From Hyphomicrobiales bacterium (GTDB lineage: Bacteria > Pseudomonadota > Alphaproteobacteria > Rhizobiales > Aestuariivirgaceae): a stretch of DNA of 10,573 nt. Below, in pieces: positions 1 through 5,807 of the stretch (positions within the stretch are counted from its first letter, which is position 1; each line of letters begins with the position of its first letter). The DNA lies in contig JALUFY010000262.1 in assembly GCA_027051995.1 (NCBI GenBank), positions 1 through 10,573 on the forward strand. Reading direction: 5' to 3'. The notes below the pieces were generated by a model, which made no database searches, was not told where the DNA came from, and worked only from the letters and a program-made list of their open reading frames with translations. The translations under genes were made by a program, and so were the position numbers.

Positions 1-131
1 TGTCCGGCGCCTATGGCGGGGACACGCGGCGGCGGCAGATACGCCTCTATATGTTCCTCGCCCTGTGGCTCACCGCCTGCGTCATCGTCTTCGGCATCCT
101 CATCTGGGCCTCCCCGCCCCCCGCCGGATGA
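1..131 (+). CDS. C-terminal end of a small membrane protein (partial)
   Basis: Reading from base 3, an open frame of 42 codons runs to the TGA at 129-131. It enters from outside the window, so its start and true length are unknown. The visible part has a basic stretch (DTRRRQIRLY), then a strongly hydrophobic segment of about 20 residues (MFLALWLTACVIVFGILIWA), and ends in a proline-rich tail SPPPAG. The basic residues just before the hydrophobic segment suggest a membrane anchor with the basic side in the cytoplasm. I do not recognise the family from this fragment. The gene converges on the Y-family polymerase gene, with 21 bases between the two stop codons. The coding call rests on the clean membrane segment and the neat stop in front of the convergent gene. 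Function is unknown. Confidence 0.6.
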   Translation, partial: SGAYGGDTRRRQIRLYMFLALWLTACVIVFGILIWASPPPAG

Positions 132-137
132 ACGGCG

Positions 138-151
138 GGCGGATTTCCGCC
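138..151. terminator. Short GC hairpin between convergent genes, possible weak terminator
   Basis: GGCGG (138-142) and CCGCC (147-151) form a 5-bp stem with loop ATTT in the 21-base gap between two convergent stop codons. No real T-run follows on either strand. A bidirectional terminator role is only suggested by position. Confidence 0.3.
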
Positions 152-152
152 T

Positions 153-1463
153 TCAGAAGTCCCCCTCTTGCGGAATGCGGCCGAAGGCGATTTTTGCGCC
201 GAGGTATTTCAGATCCAGATGTTTCAGCCCGGCGGGCTCCACGGCGCGAGCGCCGAAGCGGCGGTTGAGGCGGTCGATTTCGGCCCACAGGCGCTCGCGC
301 TCGCGCCATTTCAGCTCCGTACCGGCGAAGAGATCGAGCTGGCGCGCGCCTTGCGGCTGCAGATGATGCAGATGCACATGGACGTTGCGCAGGCGCGGGT
401 CGCGGCGGCGGCGGGCGGCGCGCTCGCATTGCGCCCACAGGCGCTCCAGATGGCGCAGAAAGACGAAGCTGTCCGTGCTGGCGGAAAAGCGGACGCGCCA
501 GCCCGCATCGTCCGCGCCCGGCATGCGCGGATCGCGCCCCGCCCTGCACGGCCCTTCCGGCGAGCGCAGCCAGCGCACCGCCAGACTCAAGCCCCCGGCG
601 GCCATCTCCGCCCGGCGCAGGCGGGCGGCGGCCTTGAGCAGCAGGGCGCAGGCCACCGGCCAGGCGTTGGCCGGCGCGCGGCTGGCCGGATCGAGCACCC
701 GGCCGTGGCCGAAGCTCTTCGGCGGGCCGGGCGGCGGGGGATCGGCGTCCTCGCCATGCAGGGCGCGGATGAAGCGCTCGCCCGTCACCGAGCCCCATAT
801 GGCGCGCGCCTGACGGGGGGCGAGCTTCCACAGCCCCGGCACGCCGCGCACCCCGGCGCGGGCCAGACGGCGCGAGACGCCGCTGGAGATTCCGGGAATG
901 TCCTCCAGCGGCAGATGGGCGATCCTCTCCGGCAAATCACGCGCGGCGAGCACGCGCAGTCCGTCCGGCTTGTCCATCTCGGCGGCCAGCTTGGCCAGCA
1001 GGCGCGAGGGGGCGATGCCGATGGAGCATGTCAGGCAGGCGCCCACGTTGCGCGCGATGCCGCTCTTCATGCCGCGCGCCAGGGCGATGGCGGCGTCCGG
1101 CCGCCGCTGCGAGCGGCCAAGGCGGATGGAGAGCTCGTCGATGGAATGGATCAGGTCAATGGGCGCATGGCGCTCGATTTCGCCCACCAGCCGGTGATGC
1201 CAGGCCACGTAGATCTCATGACGCGCCGGGGAGACATGAACGCCGGGACAGACGCGGCGGATTTCATCCAGCATCATGCCGCGGCGCACGCCCAGGGCCT
1301 TGGCCTCGTATGAGGCGGCGATGGCCCCGGTGGCGGCGGTGTTCTCCAGCGGCACGACCACCACGGGCCTGCCCCGCCAGCGCGGATGCTCCTGCTGCTC
1401 CACGGCGGCGAAGTAGCTGTCGAAATCCAGAAACAGCCAGCGCAACGGCCCATCCGCACGCAT
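153..1463 (-). CDS. Y-family translesion DNA polymerase (DinB/UmuC-like, catalytically intact)
   Basis: This 436-residue protein is a Y-family polymerase, which copies past damaged template bases. The palm motif LDFDSYFAAVE carries D13, and F18 aligns with the steric-gate Phe13 of E. coli DinB. Residues 107-110 (SIDE) supply D109 and E110, matching DinB D103/E104. A fingers motif SYEAKALGVR lies at 51-60, CSIGIAPSRLLAKLA at 146-160, and a helix-hairpin-helix region around 185-215. The little finger follows from about 250 (KSFGHGRVL). QLDLF at 375-379 is a textbook beta-clamp-binding pentapeptide, but about 57 residues follow it, whereas E. coli Pol IV has its clamp motif at the very end. The intact acidic triad argues against the inactive ImuB class. 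The start has GGGAGGA nine bases upstream. A perfect SOS box lies 26-40 bases upstream, so LexA control is likely. I am sure of the family, less so of the subfamily (DinB or UmuC-like). Confidence 0.9.
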   Translation of the reverse strand: MRADGPLRWLFLDFDSYFAAVEQQEHPRWRGRPVVVVPLENTAATGAIAASYEAKALGVRRGMMLDEIRRVCPGVHVSPARHEIYVAWHHRLVGEIERHAPIDLIHSIDELSIRLGRSQRRPDAAIALARGMKSGIARNVGACLTCSIGIAPSRLLAKLAAEMDKPDGLRVLAARDLPERIAHLPLEDIPGISSGVSRRLARAGVRGVPGLWKLAPRQARAIWGSVTGERFIRALHGEDADPPPPGPPKSFGHGRVLDPASRAPANAWPVACALLLKAAARLRRAEMAAGGLSLAVRWLRSPEGPCRAGRDPRMPGADDAGWRVRFSASTDSFVFLRHLERLWAQCERAARRRRDPRLRNVHVHLHHLQPQGARQLDLFAGTELKWRERERLWAEIDRLNRRFGARAVEPAGLKHLDLKYLGAKIAFGRIPQEGDF

Positions 1464-1488
1464 GTTCCACAGTCCTCCCGGTCAATGA

Positions 1489-1503
1489 GAACATTACAGG
1501 AAC
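1489..1503 (-). promoter_or_regulatory. LexA operator (alphaproteobacterial SOS box, GTTC-N7-GTTC)
   Basis: The minus strand reads GTTC-CTGTAAT-GTTC, a perfect match to the direct-repeat LexA box known from alphaproteobacteria. It lies 26-40 bases upstream of the polymerase start codon, in the 73-base gap after the HIT gene. Upstream of it the minus strand has TTGACC (1519-1524 in plus coordinates), a candidate -35. The box includes TGTAAT, a possible -10 (5 of 6), although the spacing between the two is 20 bases. A repressor bound here would cover the promoter core. Confidence 0.8.
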
Positions 1504-1536
1504 ACGTAATGCGAACGCGGTCAAGGGGTGCGGACG

Positions 1537-1962
1537 TTATTCCTCAAGGGCGTCCCTGATCTTTTCGGCGCTGGCGGCGAGGGCGTCATTGTCGGCCATT
1601 TCGCCGGTATGGGGCTTCAGCGGCACGCCCTCGAAGCGCGGCAGGATGTGCACGTGGGTGTGAAAGATCACCTGGCCCGCCGCCGGTTCGTTGAACTGCT
1701 GAATGAGCACGCCGTCGGCCCCGTAGGCCTTCTTCACCGCGCGGGCCACCTTGCGCACGGTCTTCATCAGCGCGCACAGATCATCCTCGCCGATATCCAG
1801 CATGTTGCGCGAGGCCGCCTTGGGGATGACCAGGGTATGGCCCTCCGTGCGCGGCATGATGTCCATGAAGGCCAGCGTCTTGTCATCCTCATACACCTTG
1901 TGGGCTGGGATTTCGCCCCTGATGATCTTGGCGAAGATGTTTTCAGGATCGTATTCGGCCAT
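1537..1962 (-). CDS. HIT-family (HINT-like) nucleotide hydrolase
   Basis: This 141-residue protein has the usual length of a bacterial HIT protein. The histidine-triad motif HTHVHILPR starts at H101. By analogy with HINT1, the middle histidine, H103, is the nucleophile that attacks the phosphorus. The N-terminal half has the family pattern NIFAKIIRGEIPAHKVYEDD (8-27) and FMDIMPRTEGHTLVIPK (32-48). HINT enzymes cleave AMP from aminoacyl-adenylates and other adenosine phosphoramidates in the cytoplasm; the true substrate here is unknown. The start is supported by AGAGGAG six bases upstream. The gene follows the GDPD gene by 58 bases. That gap contains a GC hairpin (GCCGC, loop GCCCG, GCGGC at 2006-2020) with no T-run, so it may reduce rather than stop read-through. 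It is probably the last gene of the dehydrogenase-RidA-GDPD unit, since the polymerase downstream has its own SOS promoter. Confidence 0.92.
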   Translation of the reverse strand: MAEYDPENIFAKIIRGEIPAHKVYEDDKTLAFMDIMPRTEGHTLVIPKAASRNMLDIGEDDLCALMKTVRKVARAVKKAYGADGVLIQQFNEPAAGQVIFHTHVHILPRFEGVPLKPHTGEMADNDALAASAEKIRDALEE

Positions 1963-2020
1963 CTGCGGCTCCTCTGAGTTTTGTTGCTCGCGGCAAATCT
2001 AGCGCGCCGCGCCCGGCGGC

Positions 2021-2803
2021 TCAAGGCGCAAGGCGCGCCGGATCGATGTTCTCGAAGGTGATCTGATCGGCATAGCGGCGCGCCCGGCTGGCCGTGGCCG
2101 CATCGCGCACCGTCCAGCACAGCACCGGCAGCCCCCGGCGGCGGAAACGGGCGGTCTGCCAGGCGGGCAGGTTGTCCACGCCGAAGGAGATGAATTCCGG
2201 CTGCGTTTCGTCCAGATGCGCCATGCGCCGCAGGGCGATGCGCAGCGGCGCGGGCATGCGGGCGCGCCAGAAGTCATGGGTGAATTCGCAGGCCACCAGC
2301 CCGCGCACCATCTCCGGAGCGATGAGCGCAACATGGGCCAGCAGCACGGGATCAAAGCTCATCAGGGCGATGGGGCCCGGGTAATCGCGCAAATGGCGCA
2401 CGGCCTGTTCAGCCAGACGGGTATCGCCGTTCCAGCAGCTTTTCATCTCCACCAGCAGCGGGGTGCGCCCATCCACCAGCGCGGCAAGCTCCGGCAGGGT
2501 GAGAAAGCCTTTCGCCCCGGGCTGGCGGAAAGGGATGGCCTTCAACTCGCGCAGGGTATGGGCGTCCACCCGGCCTTTGCCTCTGGTCAGGCGTTCCAGC
2601 CTGTCGTCATGGAAGACAACCGCCTCGCCATCCGCCGTCAGCACGATGTCGCACTCGATGGCGCAGCGCGCGGCGATGGCGGCGGAAAAGGCCTGGGCGG
2701 TGTTCTCGATCACGCCCTTGGCCGCATCATGCAGGCCGCGATGGGCGAAGGGGCGCTGGACGAGAAATTGCAGCCTGTCCGGATTGCGCACGACGCGGGG
2801 CAT
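2021..2803 (-). CDS. Glycerophosphodiester phosphodiesterase family protein
   Basis: This 260-residue protein has the GDPD TIM-barrel signature. It shows H21-R-G at the end of the first strand, E33-N-T, the metal-binding pair E50 and D52 (IECDIVLTADG), H65-D66 (VVFHDDRLERLTRG), E119 and K121 (LLVEMKS), and a late LPVLCWTVRD strand near 224-233. Enzymes of this family hydrolyse deacylated phospholipids (glycerophosphodiesters) to sn-glycerol-3-phosphate and an alcohol, using a divalent metal. No signal peptide is visible, so it should act in the cytoplasm. It starts with PRVVRNPDRLQFLVQRPFAH, so the catalytic domain begins almost at once. Its ATG overlaps the TGA of the upstream RidA gene by one base (TGATG), which indicates translational coupling. 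The catalytic set is complete. The exact substrate cannot be read from the sequence. Confidence 0.92.
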   Translation of the reverse strand: MPRVVRNPDRLQFLVQRPFAHRGLHDAAKGVIENTAQAFSAAIAARCAIECDIVLTADGEAVVFHDDRLERLTRGKGRVDAHTLRELKAIPFRQPGAKGFLTLPELAALVDGRTPLLVEMKSCWNGDTRLAEQAVRHLRDYPGPIALMSFDPVLLAHVALIAPEMVRGLVACEFTHDFWRARMPAPLRIALRRMAHLDETQPEFISFGVDNLPAWQTARFRRRGLPVLCWTVRDAATASRARRYADQITFENIDPARLAP

Positions 2804-3267
2804 CAGGACACCTCGAAGACGGCTTCCACCTCCACCGTCACATCCAGCGGCAGGGAGGAGGAGCCAACCGCCGAGCGGGCATGCCGTCCGGCCTCGCCGA
2901 AGACCTCCACCATGAGATTGGATGCGCCGTTCACCACTCGGGGATGCTGCGTGAAGTCATTGTTCGCATTGACGAAACCCGTCAGCTTGACGACCCGGAC
3001 GATGCGGTCCAGATCGCCGTCCAGCGCCGCGGCGGCCTGGGCGATGGCGTTGATGGCGCACAGGCGCGCGGCTTCTTCCGCCTCCTCGATGGAGACATCC
3101 GCGCCGGCCTTTCCAGTGCAGACGGGCTTGCCCTCCCTCAGCGGGATCTGCCCGGCGGTAAAAATCAGATTGCCCGTGTGCACCCAGCCAACGTAGTTGG
3201 CCACCGGCGCGGCGGCTTGCGGCAGTTCGATGTTCAGCTTCTTGAGCCTGTCAGCGATTTTTCCCAT
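2803..3267 (-). CDS. RidA (YjgF/YER057c/UK114) family protein
   Basis: This 154-residue protein is longer than E. coli RidA (128). The extra length is mainly an N-terminal extension of about eight residues and an insertion after the GQIP strand. Aligning HARSAVGSSSLPLDV with E. coli PARSCVEVARLPKDV gives R131 for the catalytic Arg105, A133 for Cys107 and E146 for Glu120. Y25 matches Tyr17, and A38-G39-Q40-I-P matches S30-G31-Q32-I-P. The substrate-binding arginine, tyrosine and glutamate are kept, so hydrolysis of reactive enamine/imine intermediates, releasing ammonia, is plausible. The Cys-to-Ala change and the extra length suggest a sister subgroup rather than RidA itself. AAAGGA lies eight bases before the ATG. 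The gene sits 13 bases after the dehydrogenase and overlaps the GDPD start. It probably forms a trimer, as the family does. Confidence 0.93.
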   Translation of the reverse strand: MGKIADRLKKLNIELPQAAAPVANYVGWVHTGNLIFTAGQIPLREGKPVCTGKAGADVSIEEAEEAARLCAINAIAQAAAALDGDLDRIVRVVKLTGFVNANNDFTQHPRVVNGASNLMVEVFGEAGRHARSAVGSSSLPLDVTVEVEAVFEVS

Positions 3268-3280
3268 TGTCTCGATCCTT

Positions 3281-4267
3281 TCAGGTCAGTGCGTCGCCGG
3301 GGCGGCGGCCGGCGAAGAAGGCGTCCAGATTGTCCGCCGCGCGCATGCCCATGGCCTCGCGGGTGTCCGGCGTGGCCGAGCCCAGATGCGGCAGCAGAAA
3401 GACGTTCTCAAGCTCGCGGTAGCGCGGATCGATGTCCGGCTCGCCGTTGAACACGTCCAGCCCGGCGGCGGCCACATGGCCGGAGCGCAGGGCGGAGATC
3501 AGCGCGTCATCATCGACGATGTCGCCGCGCGCGGTGTTGACGATGACCGCGCCGGGAGGCAGGGCGGCGATGGTTTCCCCGTTGATCAGCCCGCGCGTTT
3601 CCTCCGTGGAGGCGCAGTTGATGGAGAGAAAATCACAATGCGGCAGCATGGCGGCGAAATCCTCATGGTAGCGCGCGCCCTGTTCCAGCTCCCGCGCCAG
3701 CCGCTTTCGGTTGTGATAATGGATGCGCATGCCAAAGGCGCGGGCGCGGGCGGCCACGGCCTGGCCGATGCGCCCCATGCCGAGAATGCCGAGGCGCCTG
3801 CCGGTTACGTCCAGCCCCAGCGGATGAGTTGGGGCCCATGCGCCCCAGCGGCCTTCGCGCACCATGCGCTCGCCCCAGTGAGCCCCGCGCGCCGCCCCCA
3901 GCAGCAGGAGCATGGCGATATCGGCGGTGGCGTCCGTCAGCACCTCCGGGGTGTGGGTGACCATGATGCCGCGCCTGGCCGCCGCCTCAAGATCGATATG
4001 ATCGTATCCGACGGAGAAGGTGGCGATGATGCGCACGCTTTGCGGCAGGGCCTTGATGAGCCCGGCGGTGATTCTGTCCGTGGGCGTCACCAGCAGGCCG
4101 CCGCAATCCTTCGCCCCGGAGATGATGTCTTCGGCGCCGTATTGCCTGTCCGTTTCGTTGAGGCGTGCGTCATAGTCGCGAATCAGCCGCGCCTGCACCC
4201 TTTCGGGCAGCTTTCTGGTGACGAGAATGCGCGGCCTTGACGCGCTGGTGTCATGCGGGCTTGCCAT
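3281..4267 (-). CDS. D-2-hydroxyacid dehydrogenase, probably glyoxylate/hydroxypyruvate reductase
   Basis: This 328-residue protein is full length for the D-isomer-specific 2-hydroxyacid dehydrogenases. The Rossmann glycine motif GMGRIG is at 163-168, in LGILGMGRIGQAVA. The catalytic set is R247 (NTARGDIVDD), E276 (DVFNGEP) and H294 (LLPHLGSAT), a spacing matching glyoxylate reductases. The substrate-loop sequence FSVGYDHID (84-92) also fits that group. Basic residues after the second Rossmann strand (HYHNRKR, 183-189) favour NADPH over NADH. The expected reaction is reduction of glyoxylate or hydroxypyruvate to glycolate or D-glycerate in the cytoplasm; related 2-oxoacids cannot be excluded. 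This is the first gene of the leftward unit and diverges from eipB, with 76 bases between their starts. The Shine-Dalgarno region is weak (AAGGCGG, about ten bases upstream). The last codon region lies 13 bases from the RidA start. Confidence 0.9.
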   Translation of the reverse strand: MASPHDTSASRPRILVTRKLPERVQARLIRDYDARLNETDRQYGAEDIISGAKDCGGLLVTPTDRITAGLIKALPQSVRIIATFSVGYDHIDLEAAARRGIMVTHTPEVLTDATADIAMLLLLGAARGAHWGERMVREGRWGAWAPTHPLGLDVTGRRLGILGMGRIGQAVAARARAFGMRIHYHNRKRLARELEQGARYHEDFAAMLPHCDFLSINCASTEETRGLINGETIAALPPGAVIVNTARGDIVDDDALISALRSGHVAAAGLDVFNGEPDIDPRYRELENVFLLPHLGSATPDTREAMGMRAADNLDAFFAGRRPGDALT

Positions 4268-4288
4268 GCCGGTTTTCCGCCTTATGCT
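4261..4288 (+). promoter_or_regulatory. Candidate sigma70-type promoter for eipB
   Basis: TTGCCA (4261-4266, 5 of 6 to TTGACA) and TATGCT (4283-4288, 4 of 6 to TATAAT) are separated by 16 bases. They lie about 55-80 bases before the eipB start, and the -35 overlaps the start of the divergent dehydrogenase gene. The sequence match is moderate, with no experimental support. Confidence 0.35.
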
Positions 4289-4343
4289 GCAATGCCTGAA
4301 CGTGCCGCATGTTGACCAGCCGAACCGCCGGGATCAAGAGCCG

Positions 4344-5186
4344 ATGAAAACTATTTTTTCCCTTTTCCTGACCATCCCTGTCCTGCTGACGGGCCAGACG
4401 GCGGCCGCCGCCGGAGCGGGAGACGGGGCAAGGGACGCGCGCCTTGCGCCCTATGTGGCGGTCTATGACCTCGGGCTTTTGCGCGCCCGGCGCGCCTCGG
4501 GCATCGTCTCGGCCAATGGGCGGATCGTCAGCACGCTGGAGGGCGGCTGCGAAGGCTGGGGCTCGCAAACGCGCATGGTGGTGGATTACGTCTTCCGCCG
4601 CCGGGGCGAGAAGCTCTCCGATTCGCGCAACACCAGCTGGGAAGCCGCTGATGGAAGCGCCTTCCGCTACACGGCCTCAAGGCGCGTCAATGGCGTGGTG
4701 GAAAGCGAAACGCGGCTGACGGCCAGCCGCGACGGGGCGGGCGCGCGGGCGGCGGTGAAAGTGCGCTTTACCCTGCCGCGCAGGAAGGTGACGGAGCTGC
4801 CCGAAGGAACGCTGTTTCCCCAGCAGGCCACGAAGGCGCTCATCAAGGCGGCGCTGGCGGGCAAACAGCGCTTTCGCTACATGGGGTATGAAGGCTTCGA
4901 GAATGGCCGGGCGCGGCTGGTCACGGCGGTCATCGGCGCGCCGGACAACCGCTTGAAACCTGAAAAACTGAAGAGCCTGCGCGCCTGGCCCGTGGCGCTG
5001 GCCTATTATCCGGCCATGAAAAACGGCCTGATGAGCCAGACGTCCTTCGGCCTGCCGGAATACGAAATGGCTTTCAGATTGTATGAAAACGGCGTCATCG
5101 ATCGCGTCACCCTGCGCTTTACCAATTTCACCCTGACCGGCAGGCTGGCGCGTCTGGAGCTGAAGAAACCGCTCGCCTGTCCGTGA
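4344..5186 (+). CDS. eipB: EipB-family (DUF1849) periplasmic cell-envelope integrity protein
   Basis: The mature start at 4344 gives 280 residues, the length I recall for Brucella EipB. The N-terminus is a signal peptide: MK, then IFSLFLTIPVLLTG, with AxA-type cleavage around A22-A23, so the protein is periplasmic. The DUF1849 pattern is clear: VAVYDLGLLRARRASGI (38-54), then GGCEGW with C69, and a later RNTSWEAADGSAFRY. The penultimate residue is C279. Brucella EipB has a disulfide between C69 and a cysteine near its end, and the pair here is placed to form the same bond. The family folds as a beta-spiral and supports envelope integrity; in Brucella it is linked to the TPR protein TtpA. An in-frame ATG at 4218 would add 42 residues overlapping the divergent gene and hide the signal peptide, so I rejected it. 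The Shine-Dalgarno before 4344 is weak (AAGAG). Confidence 0.88.
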   Translation: MKTIFSLFLTIPVLLTGQTAAAAGAGDGARDARLAPYVAVYDLGLLRARRASGIVSANGRIVSTLEGGCEGWGSQTRMVVDYVFRRRGEKLSDSRNTSWEAADGSAFRYTASRRVNGVVESETRLTASRDGAGARAAVKVRFTLPRRKVTELPEGTLFPQQATKALIKAALAGKQRFRYMGYEGFENGRARLVTAVIGAPDNRLKPEKLKSLRAWPVALAYYPAMKNGLMSQTSFGLPEYEMAFRLYENGVIDRVTLRFTNFTLTGRLARLELKKPLACP

Positions 5187-5201
5187 CGCGCCCGGGCGGA
5201 T

Positions 5202-5230
5202 TTGCCTCTCTTCCTCTTTTGTCCCATGAT
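5202..5230 (+). promoter_or_regulatory. Weak candidate promoter for the DUF2147 gene
   Basis: TTGCCT (5202-5207) and CATGAT (5225-5230) are 17 bases apart, each matching four of six consensus bases, in the 81-base gap after eipB. Read-through from eipB is an equally good explanation for transcription of the next gene. Confidence 0.25.
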
Positions 5231-5267
5231 GACGCGCGGGCGGATACGGAAAAGGGAGAAACACACG

Positions 5268-5681
5268 ATGAACCGTTTGATGATGCGCGCCGCCATGGCG
5301 GGCGGCATGCTGCTGAGCGTCTTTTCCGGCGCGGCGCTGGCCGGTGGAGGGCTCGATGGCGTCTGGCGCACCGAGCATGGCTGGCATGTCAAGCTCTACA
5401 AATGCGGCGGCGGCTATTGCGGAAACGTGGTGGGCGGCACCACCATGAAGGACATCCACAACCCCAAACCGGCGCTGAGAAGCCGCAAGGTGGTGGGCAT
5501 CCGCATGATCTGGGGGATGCGCAAGTCGGGCTCCAGCTACATGGGCAAGCTCTACAATCCCAAGGACGGCAAGGTCTATTCGGGCTATCTGAAGCCGCTT
5601 TCGGCCAATGCCGTGAAGCTCTCCGGCTGCATCCTCGGCGGCCTCATCTGCAAGAGCCAGACCTGGAAGCGGATCAAATAG
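5268..5681 (+). CDS. Exported DUF2147-family protein
   Basis: This 137-residue protein starts with a clear Sec signal peptide. MNRLMMR is followed by AAMAGGMLLSVFSGAALA, with cleavage after A25, so the mature protein of about 112 residues is periplasmic. The mature part follows the DUF2147 pattern. It opens with GVW and has C46 and C51 (YKCGGGYCGNVVGG), then DIHNPKPALRSRKVVG (62-77), a GKLYNPKDGKVYSGYL strand pair (93-108), and C121 with C128 before QTWKRI at the end. Four cysteines suggest two disulfides. The family is small, beta-rich and of unknown biochemical role. GGGAGA lies eight bases before the ATG, which picks this start over an in-frame ATG at 5202. It follows eipB by 81 bases on the same strand, and both encode exported proteins, so a shared envelope role is possible but unproven. 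Confidence 0.87.
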   Translation: MNRLMMRAAMAGGMLLSVFSGAALAGGGLDGVWRTEHGWHVKLYKCGGGYCGNVVGGTTMKDIHNPKPALRSRKVVGIRMIWGMRKSGSSYMGKLYNPKDGKVYSGYLKPLSANAVKLSGCILGGLICKSQTWKRIK

Positions 5682-5792
5682 GCCGCGCCGCACGGACGGT
5701 TTGATATGCGGCATGACTTGTGATGCGGCCGGCAGGCCATGACGAACCGCGCCCGCATGGGCCAGATGGAGCGAGTTGCCCCGCCCGCTCGC

Positions 5793-5800
5793 AAGGGAGA
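5793..5800 (+). promoter_or_regulatory. Ribosome binding site deciding the mtnA start
   Basis: AAGGGAGA sits seven bases before the ATG at 5808. The in-frame ATG at 5739 lacks a comparable site, so 5808 is preferred. Confidence 0.6.
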
Positions 5801-5807
5801 AGCCGTC

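Noticed and set aside
168..1313. A 381-codon plus-strand frame
   Set aside because: It is antisense to the Y-family polymerase, has no motifs, and its composition is typical of a shadow.
153..1463. Polymerase as the inactive ImuB of an imuA-imuB-dnaE2 cassette
   Set aside because: D13, D109 and E110 are all present, and no imuA or dnaE2 flanks the gene.
2803..3267. RidA homologue thought to lack the catalytic arginine
   Set aside because: I first aligned Arg105 with S138. Counting along E. coli RidA places Arg105 in the ARSC motif, which corresponds to R131 here, so the arginine is present.
5682..5807. A SAM-type riboswitch before mtnA
   Set aside because: The 126-base leader shows only short GC hairpins (for example GCGAG/CTCGC at 5771-5792) and no recognisable SAM-I, SAM-II or SAH core.
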